Shown here one piece after another: positions 17,073 through 26,864 of a DNA stretch of 64,000 nt. The position numbers and the translations under genes are program-made. The DNA comes from JAJFJD01 sp965228425 (lineage in GTDB: Bacteria; Pseudomonadota; Alphaproteobacteria; UBA8366), in the NCBI GenBank assembly GCA_965228425.1, contig OZ245815.1, positions 4,650,001-4,714,000 of the forward strand, given 5' to 3'. The notes beneath the pieces were generated by a model that had not been told where the DNA came from, did not search any database, and was given only the letters and a program-made list of their open reading frames with translations. Numbering within the stretch: position 1 is the first letter of the stretch; every line of letters begins with the position of its first letter.

Positions 17073-18251
17073 ATGGCGGACATTCAAGCGCCACGCAAGA
17101 GCAATACGTCGATCCTGAACAGCCTCGCTTTTCGAGGGATAGCCTACCAAGTCCTGCTCGCAGCCGGCGTCATCCTGATCGGCTGGTATCTCTATATCAA
17201 TGTCAATGCGAACCTGGAACGCCAAGGCATCGCGACCGGCTTCGACTTCCTGACCGAAGACGCGGGCTTCGATATCGGCGAATCCGTCATCGCGTTCGAT
17301 TCCAGCCAAAGCTACGGCCGGGTCATGGTCGCCGGCATCCTGAATACGCTGCATGTCGCCATCGTCGGCATCTTTCTGGCGACGATCGTCGGCGTGTTGA
17401 TGGGCATCGCCCGCGTCTCGCGAAATTGGCTGATTTCCAAACTCGCATCGGCTTATGTCGAGGCGTGCCGGAACGTACCGGTGGTTCTGCACGTCATCTT
17501 CTGGGCGTCGATCATCCGCAACCTGCCCTCGCCAAGACAGGCGATAGTGCCCATGGAGGGCATCTTCATTACCAATCGGGGCATCATCTACCCGATCCCG
17601 GAGGCGCACAGCATCTATCCGTGGCTCGGCGCCGCCTTGATTGCCGGCATCATCGGCGCGGTGATCCTGAGCCGCCGCGCCCAGAAACGCCGGGAGGAAA
17701 CGGGGCAGTACATTCCGACCTTCTGGCCGGGCCTGGGTTTAATCCTCGGGCTGCCGCTCATTGTCTGGCTCGCCGCGGGCGCGCCCCTGGAATGGGACGT
17801 ACCGGCGCTGCGCGGGTTCAACTATCAGGGCGGCTCTTCGCTGACCCCTGAATTCGTCGCCCTGCTGATCGGTATCACCGTTTACACAGGGGCCTTCATC
17901 GCCGAGATCGTTCGCGCCGGCATCCAATCGGTGCAACACGGGCAAGTCGAGGCGGCGCGGTCGCTCGGGCTCCGGCCCGGGCTGGTGATGCGGCTCGTCA
18001 TCCTGCCGCAGGCGCTGCGCGTCATCGTGCCGCCAACCACCAGTCAGTATCTAAGCTTGACCAAGAACAGCTCGCTCGGCGTGCTGATCGGGTATCCCGA
18101 TTTGGTCAACGTCGGGAACACGACACTCAATCAAACCGGCCAAGCCGTCGAAGCGATCGCGATCATGATGCTGGTCTACCTTTTGATCAGCCTGACGATC
18201 TCGATCTTCATGAATGTCTACAATCGCGTCGTCGCGATTCAAGAACGCTAG
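17073..18251 (+). CDS. aapQ: General L-amino-acid ABC transporter, permease subunit
   Basis: 392 residues, the AapQ length, with an N-terminal membrane helix, a periplasmic insertion and a HisM-type permease core. The core carries the E-A-A-R-S-L-G-L-R-P-G coupling motif near residue 293, then Q-A-L-R-V-I-V-P-P and S-L-T-K-N-S-S-L-G. Together with AapM it forms the membrane channel for amino acids. The next gene starts 12 bp downstream. Confidence 0.93.
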   Translation: MADIQAPRKSNTSILNSLAFRGIAYQVLLAAGVILIGWYLYINVNANLERQGIATGFDFLTEDAGFDIGESVIAFDSSQSYGRVMVAGILNTLHVAIVGIFLATIVGVLMGIARVSRNWLISKLASAYVEACRNVPVVLHVIFWASIIRNLPSPRQAIVPMEGIFITNRGIIYPIPEAHSIYPWLGAALIAGIIGAVILSRRAQKRREETGQYIPTFWPGLGLILGLPLIVWLAAGAPLEWDVPALRGFNYQGGSSLTPEFVALLIGITVYTGAFIAEIVRAGIQSVQHGQVEAARSLGLRPGLVMRLVILPQALRVIVPPTTSQYLSLTKNSSLGVLIGYPDLVNVGNTTLNQTGQAVEAIAIMMLVYLLISLTISIFMNVYNRVVAIQER

Positions 18252-18263
18252 GGGGGACGGAAG

Positions 18264-19403
18264 ATGGTCGATAGCGCCGCCCCCCTGCCGGGCCAGAAAA
18301 CCGCCGCAGAACCAGCGGCCAGCAAGAAAACCACGCCGCCGCCGGTGGAGAAGATCGGCGTCCTGCGATGGCTCAGGGAAAACCTGTTCAGCAGCCCCCT
18401 CAATACGGTGCTGACGATCATCATGCTTTTCCTGCTCGCCGATTGGATCCCCAGCTTCTTCCAATGGGGAATCCTGGACGCGATCTGGTACACGCCGGAC
18501 CACAACGTATGCCGTGAGGCCGATGGCGCGTGCTGGGCGGTCGTCGCGGAAAAACATCGGCCGATGCTGTTCGGCGTGTACCCGTATGAAGAGCATTGGC
18601 GATTGGTCATTGCCCTGATCGCCTACATGATCACCGTCATCATGACGCTGACCCCGCGGTTCTGGAACATGAAGCTCCTTGTTCCACTTTGGATCGTCGG
18701 CGGCGGCACCGTCGGATTGATGCTATGGGGCGGATTGTTTGGCTTGACCTATGTCGATTCGAGCCAATGGGGCGGGTTGCCGCTGACCATGGTCCTGTTC
18801 ACAGGCACCGTCGTATTGGGCTTCCCGATCGCCATCCTGTTCGCCCTAGGCCGGCGGTCACACCTGCCGGCGGTCAAGGCGATCTGCGTCACCTTGATCG
18901 AAAGCATGCGCGGCGTCCCCTTGATCACCATCCTGTTCGTCGCGGTGAACGTCTTCCCGCTGTTCCTGCCGGAAGGCATGGAAATCGATCAGCTGTTCCG
19001 CGTGATCGTGGGCATGGCGATCTTCTTTGCCTGCTACCAGGCGGAGGTTATCCGCGGTGGGTTGCAGGCCATCCCGCGCGGTCAATACGAAGCCGCCGAA
19101 GCGCTCGGCCTCGGCTATTGGCAGCATACGATCAAGATCATTCTGCCGCAGGCCCTGCGCATCTGTCTGCCGGGCATCGTCAATCACATCATCGCCGCGC
19201 TGAAGAACACGTCCTTCGTGCTCATCATCGGCCTGTTCGACATTCTGACGGCGACCACCGCGGTCATGCAAGACCCGCTCTGGCGCCGCTTCTTCGTCGA
19301 GGCCTATTTGTTCGTCGCGGTGGTTTACTTCATCTTCTGCTACGCGCTTTCGAAATACAGCCAAAAGGTCGAAGGTTGGCTGAACGAAGGCCGCCGGTTC
19401 TGA
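18264..19403 (+). CDS. aapM: General L-amino-acid ABC transporter, permease subunit
   Basis: 379 residues. The proline/alanine-rich cytoplasmic N-terminus is followed by several helices and the HisM-type core with Y-E-A-A-E-A-L-G-L-G-Y near residue 276, then Q-A-L-R-I-C-L-P-G and L-K-N-T-S-F-V. This is the second half of the AapQM heterodimer. A GGGGGACGG ribosome site precedes the ATG, and the ATPase gene follows after 16 bp. Confidence 0.93.
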   Translation: MVDSAAPLPGQKTAAEPAASKKTTPPPVEKIGVLRWLRENLFSSPLNTVLTIIMLFLLADWIPSFFQWGILDAIWYTPDHNVCREADGACWAVVAEKHRPMLFGVYPYEEHWRLVIALIAYMITVIMTLTPRFWNMKLLVPLWIVGGGTVGLMLWGGLFGLTYVDSSQWGGLPLTMVLFTGTVVLGFPIAILFALGRRSHLPAVKAICVTLIESMRGVPLITILFVAVNVFPLFLPEGMEIDQLFRVIVGMAIFFACYQAEVIRGGLQAIPRGQYEAAEALGLGYWQHTIKIILPQALRICLPGIVNHIIAALKNTSFVLIIGLFDILTATTAVMQDPLWRRFFVEAYLFVAVVYFIFCYALSKYSQKVEGWLNEGRRF

Positions 19404-19419
19404 TCTGGGAGACATCCAA

Positions 19420-20190
19420 ATGAGCGAATCCGTTATGGCGAAACCCGAGAGTGCCGAGCCGGCAATCCAACTCACCGACGTCAATAAATGGTACGGCGAT
19501 TTTCAGGCCTTGCGGGACATCAACCTGAGCGTCGACCGGGGCGAGCGCGTCGTGGTCTGCGGCCCGTCGGGATCGGGCAAGTCGACGATGATCCGCTGTA
19601 TCAACCGGCTCGAGGAACATCAACGCGGGACGATCGTCGTCGACGGCATCGAACTCACCGACAACCTCAAGAATATCGAGGCGATCCGCAGCGAAGTCGG
19701 CATGGTGTTCCAATCCTTCAATCTGTTCCCGCATCTTCGCGTGATCGACAACCTGACGCTGGCCCCCATGTGGGTGCGAAAGATGCCGAAGAAGGATGCC
19801 GAGGACCTTGCGACGCAATATCTTGAGCGCGTGCAAATTCCCGAACAGGCCTACAAGTACCCCGGTCAACTCTCCGGCGGCCAGCAACAGCGCGTGGCCA
19901 TCGCGCGGGCACTCTGCATGCAGCCGAAAATCATGCTGTTCGACGAGCCCACATCCGCCCTCGATCCCGAGATGATCAAGGAAGTGCTGGACGTCATGGT
20001 CGAATTGGCGGAAAGCGGCATGACAATGATCGTCGTGACCCATGAAATGGGTTTCGCCAAGACCGTGGCAGATAAAATGGTGTTCATGGACGACGCGGAA
20101 ATCGTCGAGGTTGCCACGCCGGATGTCTTCTTCGAGAACCCGGAAAACGAACGGACCAAGCTGTTCTTGAGTCAAATCCTGGTTCATTGA
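19420..20190 (+). CDS. aapP: General L-amino-acid ABC transporter, ATP-binding subunit
   Basis: 256 residues. It contains Walker A G-P-S-G-S-G-K-S-T near residue 50, signature L-S-G-G-Q-Q-Q-R near 152, Walker B I-M-L-F-D-E-P-T near 173 and the switch histidine in V-T-H-E-M-G-F. It belongs to the polar amino-acid ATPase group (GlnQ/AapP) and powers AapQM. It is the last gene of the operon; a strong terminator follows about 160 bp later. Confidence 0.94.
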   Translation: MSESVMAKPESAEPAIQLTDVNKWYGDFQALRDINLSVDRGERVVVCGPSGSGKSTMIRCINRLEEHQRGTIVVDGIELTDNLKNIEAIRSEVGMVFQSFNLFPHLRVIDNLTLAPMWVRKMPKKDAEDLATQYLERVQIPEQAYKYPGQLSGGQQQRVAIARALCMQPKIMLFDEPTSALDPEMIKEVLDVMVELAESGMTMIVVTHEMGFAKTVADKMVFMDDAEIVEVATPDVFFENPENERTKLFLSQILVH

Positions 20191-20348
20191 CGCCGCAAAT
20201 ACGGCATAAGTACCTGTCGACAAACACATATTTTAAAGTTCCGAGATTCTGCGAAAAATCCCTGTCTGGTGATGGGGATCACAGACCTTTTGCGAAAAAT
20301 TATCTAAATTGCTTCCTATCGTACTTAATCCGCGATGCACTCAGCCTC

Positions 20349-20376
20349 GGCCGCGCCACAGCGCGGCCTTTTTTTT
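20349..20376 (+). terminator. Strong rho-independent terminator after the aap operon
   Basis: GGCCGCGC (20349-20356) pairs with GCGCGGCC (20361-20368) across a four-base loop and is followed directly by eight T residues. It lies 158 bp after the aapP stop. The AT-rich sequence in between contains two copies of TGCGAAAAAT but no gene. Confidence 0.92.
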
Positions 20377-20457
20377 GCCGTATTCCCTTTTTAAATTAAC
20401 CATAGATACCAAGGAGTTCCGGACCAAAATCCGGCGAAATTAACGAAGGATTAATCC

Positions 20458-20658
20458 GTGTCGACGACTCTTACCGGCGATATTTCAACATGGCGCGACG
20501 AAAGGCACCTGATGAAATTACGGCTGGTCACCGCGGACGCTCCCGCGGATATCTTCACGGTCCCCGATCGAGCCCCCGCCACCGGCGTCATCGTCGGTGT
20601 TTTCTGCGGCAGCATGTTCTGGCTGGGCCTCGCGTTGGGCTGGGCCTTCTGGGCCTGA
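20458..20658 (+). CDS. Small single-pass membrane protein, unknown function
   Basis: 66 residues from a GTG start that lies seven bases after an AAGGA site; an internal ATG at 20512 is the alternative. Residues ~40-66 form one hydrophobic helix rich in Gly, Trp and Phe, ending at the C-terminus. The N-terminal part is soluble with a charged stretch. I recognise no family. The ribosome site, codon use and preceding terminator support a real gene. Confidence 0.5.
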   Translation: MSTTLTGDISTWRDERHLMKLRLVTADAPADIFTVPDRAPATGVIVGVFCGSMFWLGLALGWAFWA

Positions 20659-20818
20659 GCTAGCCAACCTTTCGATCGCTCATTACCCGCCTTTCGGCGG
20701 TTAATACCCCCTAACTCATCCTTATAATCCGACCCCGTCCATTTGGGCGGCCGCGGCCGGCTGCGTTACAGTCCGATATCTAATTTTCGGCCAACAACGA
20801 ACCACGCGGGACAACACC

Positions 20819-21373
20819 ATGCCCTTTTTCAAATCGCACCCGGCGGATGCCGGGCCGCCGGCGGTCTTCACCGCCTATCCCGAGATTTACCAGCATTGGG
20901 CCCGGATGGGCGAAACGCTGATGAACGGCCCGTCCCCCTTGACGCCCGGCGAACGCGAGATGATCGCGGCCTATGTTGTCGGGCTCGCCGAGTGCGAATT
21001 CGCCTATGTGGCCCATACCGCCGTCGCCTATGCCTGGGGCATCGAGGACGGATTGATCGACAAGTTGATCGCTGATCTGGATAGCGCGCCGTTGGAGGAC
21101 CGTTTCAAGCCATTGCTCGCCTTCGTCCGAATCCTGACGTTGACCCCGAACCAGGTGACGCAGGCCGACGCGGACGCCGTGTTCGATGCGGGCTGGGACG
21201 AGAAGGCCCTGCACGACGCGATCGCGGTCACCGCCCGCATGTGTTTCATGCAGCGTATCCTCGAAGGGCATGGATTCACCCCGATGACGCCGGAGCGCGC
21301 ACGCCAGAGAGCCGAAGACCGGGTGAAGCTGGGATATCAAAACCTGTATCCGGAACTCGCGGATAAAAAGTAG
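20819..21373 (+). CDS. Carboxymuconolactone decarboxylase/AhpD-family protein
   Basis: 184 residues with an all-helical CMD/peroxidase-related pattern. The usual active-site form is E-x-x-x-C-x-x-C-x-x-x-H; here A-E-C-E-F-A-Y-V-A-H keeps the first cysteine and the histidine but has Ala in place of the second cysteine. The typical CXXC alkylhydroperoxidase chemistry is therefore doubtful, and it may be a one-cysteine member or a decarboxylase-like protein. It stands alone between the small membrane protein and the MFS gene. Confidence 0.78.
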   Translation: MPFFKSHPADAGPPAVFTAYPEIYQHWARMGETLMNGPSPLTPGEREMIAAYVVGLAECEFAYVAHTAVAYAWGIEDGLIDKLIADLDSAPLEDRFKPLLAFVRILTLTPNQVTQADADAVFDAGWDEKALHDAIAVTARMCFMQRILEGHGFTPMTPERARQRAEDRVKLGYQNLYPELADKK

Positions 21374-21513
21374 CGCCACTCGCCCAGCGGCCATGAACGG
21401 CCCCCCACTTTCACGTAGTCTTAGGGCCGTCTCCGCAGTACCCTCCCGGTCCAAATCGGAAAGCGACGCCACGCCAACGATGCGCGGCGGATATTTCTCT
21501 CTACGGAACGGAT

Positions 21514-22722
21514 ATGAAGGCAGCCGACAACACGGTCGGGAAGGTGAGTGTACGGCCCATCGTCCTGCTCAGCATGGCCGGATTTTGCGCCATGGCCGTG
21601 TTACGCATCTCGGAGCCGATCCTACCGGAAGTCGCGCACGAATTCGGGACGACGGTCGGCATCGCCTCGGTCATGGCCACCGCCTTCGCCTTGGCCTATG
21701 GCATTTGTCAGATATTCTCCGGCCCGTTCGGGGACCGCTACGGTAAGTTCCTGATCATTACGATCTCCCTCGCCGCGGCGACGGTAATGGTCACCGCGAC
21801 CGCCTGGGCCGACTCCCTTTCGACGCTCGCGTGGCTCCGCTTTGCCACCGGTGCGGCAACGGCCGCGGTCATCCCGCTGTCGCTGGCCTATATCGGCGAC
21901 ATCGTACCGTATGAGCAGCGCCAGCAGGTATTGGCGCGCTATATCACCGGCACGATCCTTGGCCTGCTGTTCGGCCAAGCAGCGGGCGGCTTGATCATCG
22001 ACCTCGCGGGGTGGCGATCGGTTTTCCTGGTCATGGGCGGACTCTACGCGATAGTAACGGTGCTCTGCATACTCGAGTTACGGTCGACACGGATCGACTG
22101 GCGCAAAAGCCAGGGTCCGGTTCGGGTCAAGAACGTGCTGGCGCAATACCGCTCGATCGCGATCCGGCCACACCCGAAGCGGGTGCTGGTGACGGTCTTC
22201 CTCGAAGGATTTTTCCTTTATGGCGGCGTGGCGTATCTCGGCGCCTTCCTGCGGCACAAGTTCGCCATCGACTACGCGACCATCGGACTGCTGCTGTCGG
22301 GATTCGGCACCGGCGGGTTGATTTATATCGTGGCGTCGCGCCGGATCATCCGCACGTTGGGCGAAAGCGGCATGGTGCGTTGGGGCGGGACCTCCGCGCT
22401 GGCGGGATATATCATGTTGATCCTGCTGCCCGATTGGCAATTCGCTGTACTGGGGAATTTCCTATTGGGATTCGGGTTCTCCATGTTGCACAACACGTTG
22501 CAAACGAACGCGACGCAGATGGCGCCCGACAGCCGCGGGTCGGCGGTGTCGCTGTTTGCCTTTTCGCTCTTTCTGGGGCAAGCGTCCGGCGTTGCCTTGC
22601 TGGGACCGGTCGTCGATGGGTTCGGTTATACGCCCGCCTTCCTTGCCTGCGGCGTCGGTATGCTGGCCATCGGCCTCTGGTTCGGGCACCGCCTGGAAGC
22701 CCGGCCGAACGATTCCCGGTAA
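21514..22722 (+). CDS. MFS transporter
   Basis: 402 residues with 12 predicted helices and the MFS loop 2-3 motif G-P-F-G-D-R-Y-G-K near residue 71. The two halves are separated by a short cytoplasmic loop near residue 200. Overall resemblance is to drug/metabolite exporters of the AraJ/Bcr type. The substrate is not determined. It ends 15 bp from the convergent end of the dpp-like operon. Confidence 0.88.
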   Translation: MKAADNTVGKVSVRPIVLLSMAGFCAMAVLRISEPILPEVAHEFGTTVGIASVMATAFALAYGICQIFSGPFGDRYGKFLIITISLAAATVMVTATAWADSLSTLAWLRFATGAATAAVIPLSLAYIGDIVPYEQRQQVLARYITGTILGLLFGQAAGGLIIDLAGWRSVFLVMGGLYAIVTVLCILELRSTRIDWRKSQGPVRVKNVLAQYRSIAIRPHPKRVLVTVFLEGFFLYGGVAYLGAFLRHKFAIDYATIGLLLSGFGTGGLIYIVASRRIIRTLGESGMVRWGGTSALAGYIMLILLPDWQFAVLGNFLLGFGFSMLHNTLQTNATQMAPDSRGSAVSLFAFSLFLGQASGVALLGPVVDGFGYTPAFLACGVGMLAIGLWFGHRLEARPNDSR

Positions 22723-22737
22723 CCGCAACGCCCCTGC

Positions 22738-23746
22738 TTAGCGCAGGTGGCAGGCCACCACATGTCCCGGCCGGATTTCCTTCAGCTCGGGTTCCTCGAC
22801 GCGGCAGCGCTCTTCCGCATAGGGGCAACGGGTGTGGAAATGGCATCCCGGCGGCGGCGTGATCGGACTCGGAACATCGCCTTCCAGTACCCGCTTTTCG
22901 CGCCGAACGGCCGGGTTCGGGATCGGCACGGCCGACAACAGCGCCTCGGTATAGGGATGCTGAGGATTCGTGAACAACGTCTTCTTATCGGTGTATTCGA
23001 CGATCCGCCCAAGATACATCACCGCGATCCGGTGACTGATGTGCTCGACAACCGCCAGGTCATGCGCGATGAACAGATAGGACAGCCGATACTCGTCCTG
23101 CAGATCCATCAACAGGTTGATGACCTGCGCCTGAATCGACACGTCGAGCGCGGAGACCGGCTCGTCGCCGATGATGACCTTTGGATTCAGCGCCAGCGCG
23201 CGGGCGATGCCGATCCGCTGGCGTTGGCCGCCGGAGAACTCGTGCGGGAAACTCTCCATCTGGGTACGCCGTAAGCCGACCCGGTCGAATATCTCCGCGA
23301 CCCGCTCTTCCTTTTCCTTGCCGCTGGCAAGACCGTGAATTTCAAGCGCTTCGCCGACGATCCGGCCGACCGGCATGCGCGGGTTGAGCGAGGAATACGG
23401 ATCCTGAAAGATGATCTGCATCTGCCGACGGATCGGCCGCATCTTGTCCTTGTCGAGGTCGGTAATATCCTGACCCTCAAGCTTGATGCGTCCCTCGGTC
23501 GGCTCCAGCAGCCGCAACACCGTCCGGCCGACCGTCGACTTACCGCACCCGCTTTCCCCCACCAAGCCCAGCGTCTCGCCCTGGTTTATCGAAAAACTGA
23601 CGCCGTCGACCGCGTAGACATGCCCGACCGTCCGGGAAATGATCCCCTTCTTGATCGGAAAGTGCTTCTTCAATCCGTCGACTTCCAGCACCGGCGCATC
23701 GTTGCTGCGCGGCCGGGTATCCGGTTTCTCCTGCGTCACGGTCGCA

Positions 23747-23754
<8 letters not shown>
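22738..23754 (-). CDS. Dipeptide/oligopeptide ABC transporter ATP-binding protein (DppF/OppF type)
   Basis: 338 residues. Walker A G-E-S-G-C-G-K-S-T lies near residue 68 and the signature F-S-G-G-Q-R-Q-R near 169, with Walker B and H-loop in the expected places. The C-terminal oligopeptide-type extension has the C-P-Y-A-E-E-R-C cysteine motif that can hold an Fe-S cluster in this family. It overlaps the previous ATPase gene by eight bases and closes the operon. Confidence 0.92.
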
Positions 23755-24820
<1,066 letters not shown>

Positions 24821-24870
24821 CGCTTCGCCTTCTATGCACTTTTGTTGTTCAGGGTTAGGCGGTGGAAATC

Positions 24871-25767
24871 CTAGTTGCGCTGCCGCGGATCAAGCAGATC
24901 GCGGATCGCGTCGCCCAGCAGGTTCGTACCGAACACCGCGAGACTGATTGCGATGCCCGGGAAAATGACCAGCCACGGCGCCGTCCGCACGTATTCGGCG
25001 GCCGATTCAGACAACATCCGGCCCCAGGACGGATGCGGTTCCGGAATGCCCAGCCCCAGGAAGGACAAGGACGCCTCGGTCAGGATTGCCGAACTCAACT
25101 GTGCGGTGGCCAGCACGATGAATGGCGCCATCGTGTTCGGCAGGATGTGGCGGATCGCAATGCGAATCTCGCTCATGCCGAGCGCCTGCGCCGCCTCGAC
25201 GAACGGCATTTCCCGCAGCGACAGCGTATTCGACCGGATGACCCGGGCGACCTGCGGCACCAAGGGTATCGATATAGCGATAATCGTGTTCTCGAGCGAT
25301 GGCCCGAGCGACGCCGCCATGACCAGCGCCATGACGAGCAGCGGCAGCGCCTGCATGATGTCGATGATGCGCTGCATCACCAAATCGAACCAGCCCAGCA
25401 GGTAGCCGGACATCAGCCCGATGATCACGCCGAGCAAACCGCCGAGCAACGTCGAGCCGATGCCAACGGCCAGCGAGATACGCGCGCCGTGGATGATCCG
25501 GCTGTAGACGTCCCGGCCCATCATGTCCGCCCCCATCACGAAATCCGGATCGGGTGCGGCAAGCGACGCGGACGCCTTCGTCGCCAGCGGGTCGTGCGGC
25601 GCGATGACGTCGGCGAAGATCGCGGCGAGCACGAAGACCGCAAAGATGACGCCACCGGCCGCCCCCAGCGGATAGCGGCGGCAGAAGTAGAGGAATGCAC
25701 CCCATTTTCCTTCGACGCCGGCGCCGGCTTTGGCAAGTTCGGCATCATGATCGATGGTCGCAGCCAT
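24871..25767 (-). CDS. Dipeptide/oligopeptide ABC transporter permease (DppC type)
   Basis: About 298 residues from the ATG at complement 25767, chosen because a GGGAG site lies eight bases before it. It shows the OppC-type N-terminal membrane helix, the G-A-D-M-M-G-R-D-V-Y-S-R motif near residue 78, and the coupling motif V-E-A-A-Q-A-L-G-M-S near 190. It forms the channel with the DppB-type protein; the two genes are 19 bp apart. Confidence 0.91.
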   Translation of the reverse strand: MAATIDHDAELAKAGAGVEGKWGAFLYFCRRYPLGAAGGVIFAVFVLAAIFADVIAPHDPLATKASASLAAPDPDFVMGADMMGRDVYSRIIHGARISLAVGIGSTLLGGLLGVIIGLMSGYLLGWFDLVMQRIIDIMQALPLLVMALVMAASLGPSLENTIIAISIPLVPQVARVIRSNTLSLREMPFVEAAQALGMSEIRIAIRHILPNTMAPFIVLATAQLSSAILTEASLSFLGLGIPEPHPSWGRMLSESAAEYVRTAPWLVIFPGIAISLAVFGTNLLGDAIRDLLDPRQRN

Positions 25768-25786
25768 TGTCCGTTCTCCCGCTTCG

Positions 25787-26734
25787 CTAGTCGGCGTATT
25801 TGATGCGCGGATCAAGGACCGCATACAACAAATCGACGATGAAGTTGATGACCACCACGACGACCGCGATGAACATGACCAGGTTTTGAACGATCGGATA
25901 GTCGCGCATCAGAATCGCTTCAACCAAGAAATGCGCGACGCCGGGAATGTTGAAAACGGTTTCGGTAATGATGAGGCCGCCGATGAGAAAGGCCGCCTCG
26001 AAGCCGATGATCGTGGTTACCGGCAGCACCGCGTTCTTGAGCGCATGGTAGTAGTTCACCGAGTTGTCGGTGGCGCCCTTCGACCGCGCGGTCCGGATGT
26101 AATCCTGCCGCAGCACCTCAAGCATGGAGGACCGCGTCAACCGCATGATAATTGCCGATGCCCGGAAGCCGACGGCGGCCGCCGGAATCGTATAGAGCAG
26201 CAATTCGTCCCAAAGGTTTTCCGGCGGATCGGTATAGATGGGAATCTCGCCCAGATAGGTAACAAAGGCCATTAGTATCAGCAGGGCCAGCCAGAAGGAC
26301 GGCAAGGACAGCCCGCTCAAGCTGATCACCCGCAAGACATAATCGAGCGGCGTATCCTGACGGACGGCGCTGATCACACCGAGCGGCAGCCCGAACAACA
26401 CCGAAAATCCCAACGCCATGACGGCGAGTTTCACGGTGATCGGGATGCGCGGCCCAATCTCGTCGATCGCCGGCATTTCGGAGACATAGGAAAATCCGAG
26501 ATCGCCCACCACAAGGGCGCTGATCCATTCCCAGTATTGCACTGGAATCGGCAGATCCAGACCGAGTTCCTTTTCCAGTGCGGCCTTCTCGGCCGGATCA
26601 ACGAAGCCGGCGGAATCGAACATGATGTCGGCGATGTTGCCGGGCATCAGGCGAAGCAACAGGAAGATGACGATCGACATGCCGACCAGCGTCAGCAACA
26701 TCAAGAAGAAGCGCCTCACCAAGTAGCTTGTCAC
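25787..26734 (-). CDS. Dipeptide/oligopeptide ABC transporter permease (DppB type)
   Basis: 315 residues opening with Y-L-V-R-R-F-F-L-M-L-L-T-L, the usual DppB start. The R-L-M-P-G-N motif lies near residue 28, a periplasmic loop near 50-95, and the coupling motif Y-I-R-T-A-R-S-K-G-A near 208. It is the first permease of the operon and lies 130 bp after the binding-protein gene, with a stem-loop in between. Confidence 0.92.
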   Translation of the reverse strand: MTSYLVRRFFLMLLTLVGMSIVIFLLLRLMPGNIADIMFDSAGFVDPAEKAALEKELGLDLPIPVQYWEWISALVVGDLGFSYVSEMPAIDEIGPRIPITVKLAVMALGFSVLFGLPLGVISAVRQDTPLDYVLRVISLSGLSLPSFWLALLILMAFVTYLGEIPIYTDPPENLWDELLLYTIPAAAVGFRASAIIMRLTRSSMLEVLRQDYIRTARSKGATDNSVNYYHALKNAVLPVTTIIGFEAAFLIGGLIITETVFNIPGVAHFLVEAILMRDYPIVQNLVMFIAVVVVVINFIVDLLYAVLDPRIKYAD

Positions 26735-26806
26735 GGCCTGCCTCCGTTCATGGGGATGTGGTGTTCATGCACCATGCGTAACCGCCGGCGTTAATCAGGA
26801 ACGAAC

Positions 26807-26843
26807 GAAGCCAACCAGGCGTGAAATTAACCCGGTTGGCTTC
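26807..26843 (-). terminator. Stem-loop between the binding-protein and permease genes of the dpp-like operon
   Basis: GAAGCCAACC (26807-26816) pairs perfectly with GGTTGGCTTC (26834-26843) across 17 bases, just downstream of the binding-protein stop on the minus strand. It is followed by GTTCGTTC rather than a clean T-run, so partial termination or mRNA protection is more likely than full termination. Confidence 0.6.
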
Positions 26844-26864
26844 TCTATGTTCGTCCCGTAGCGA

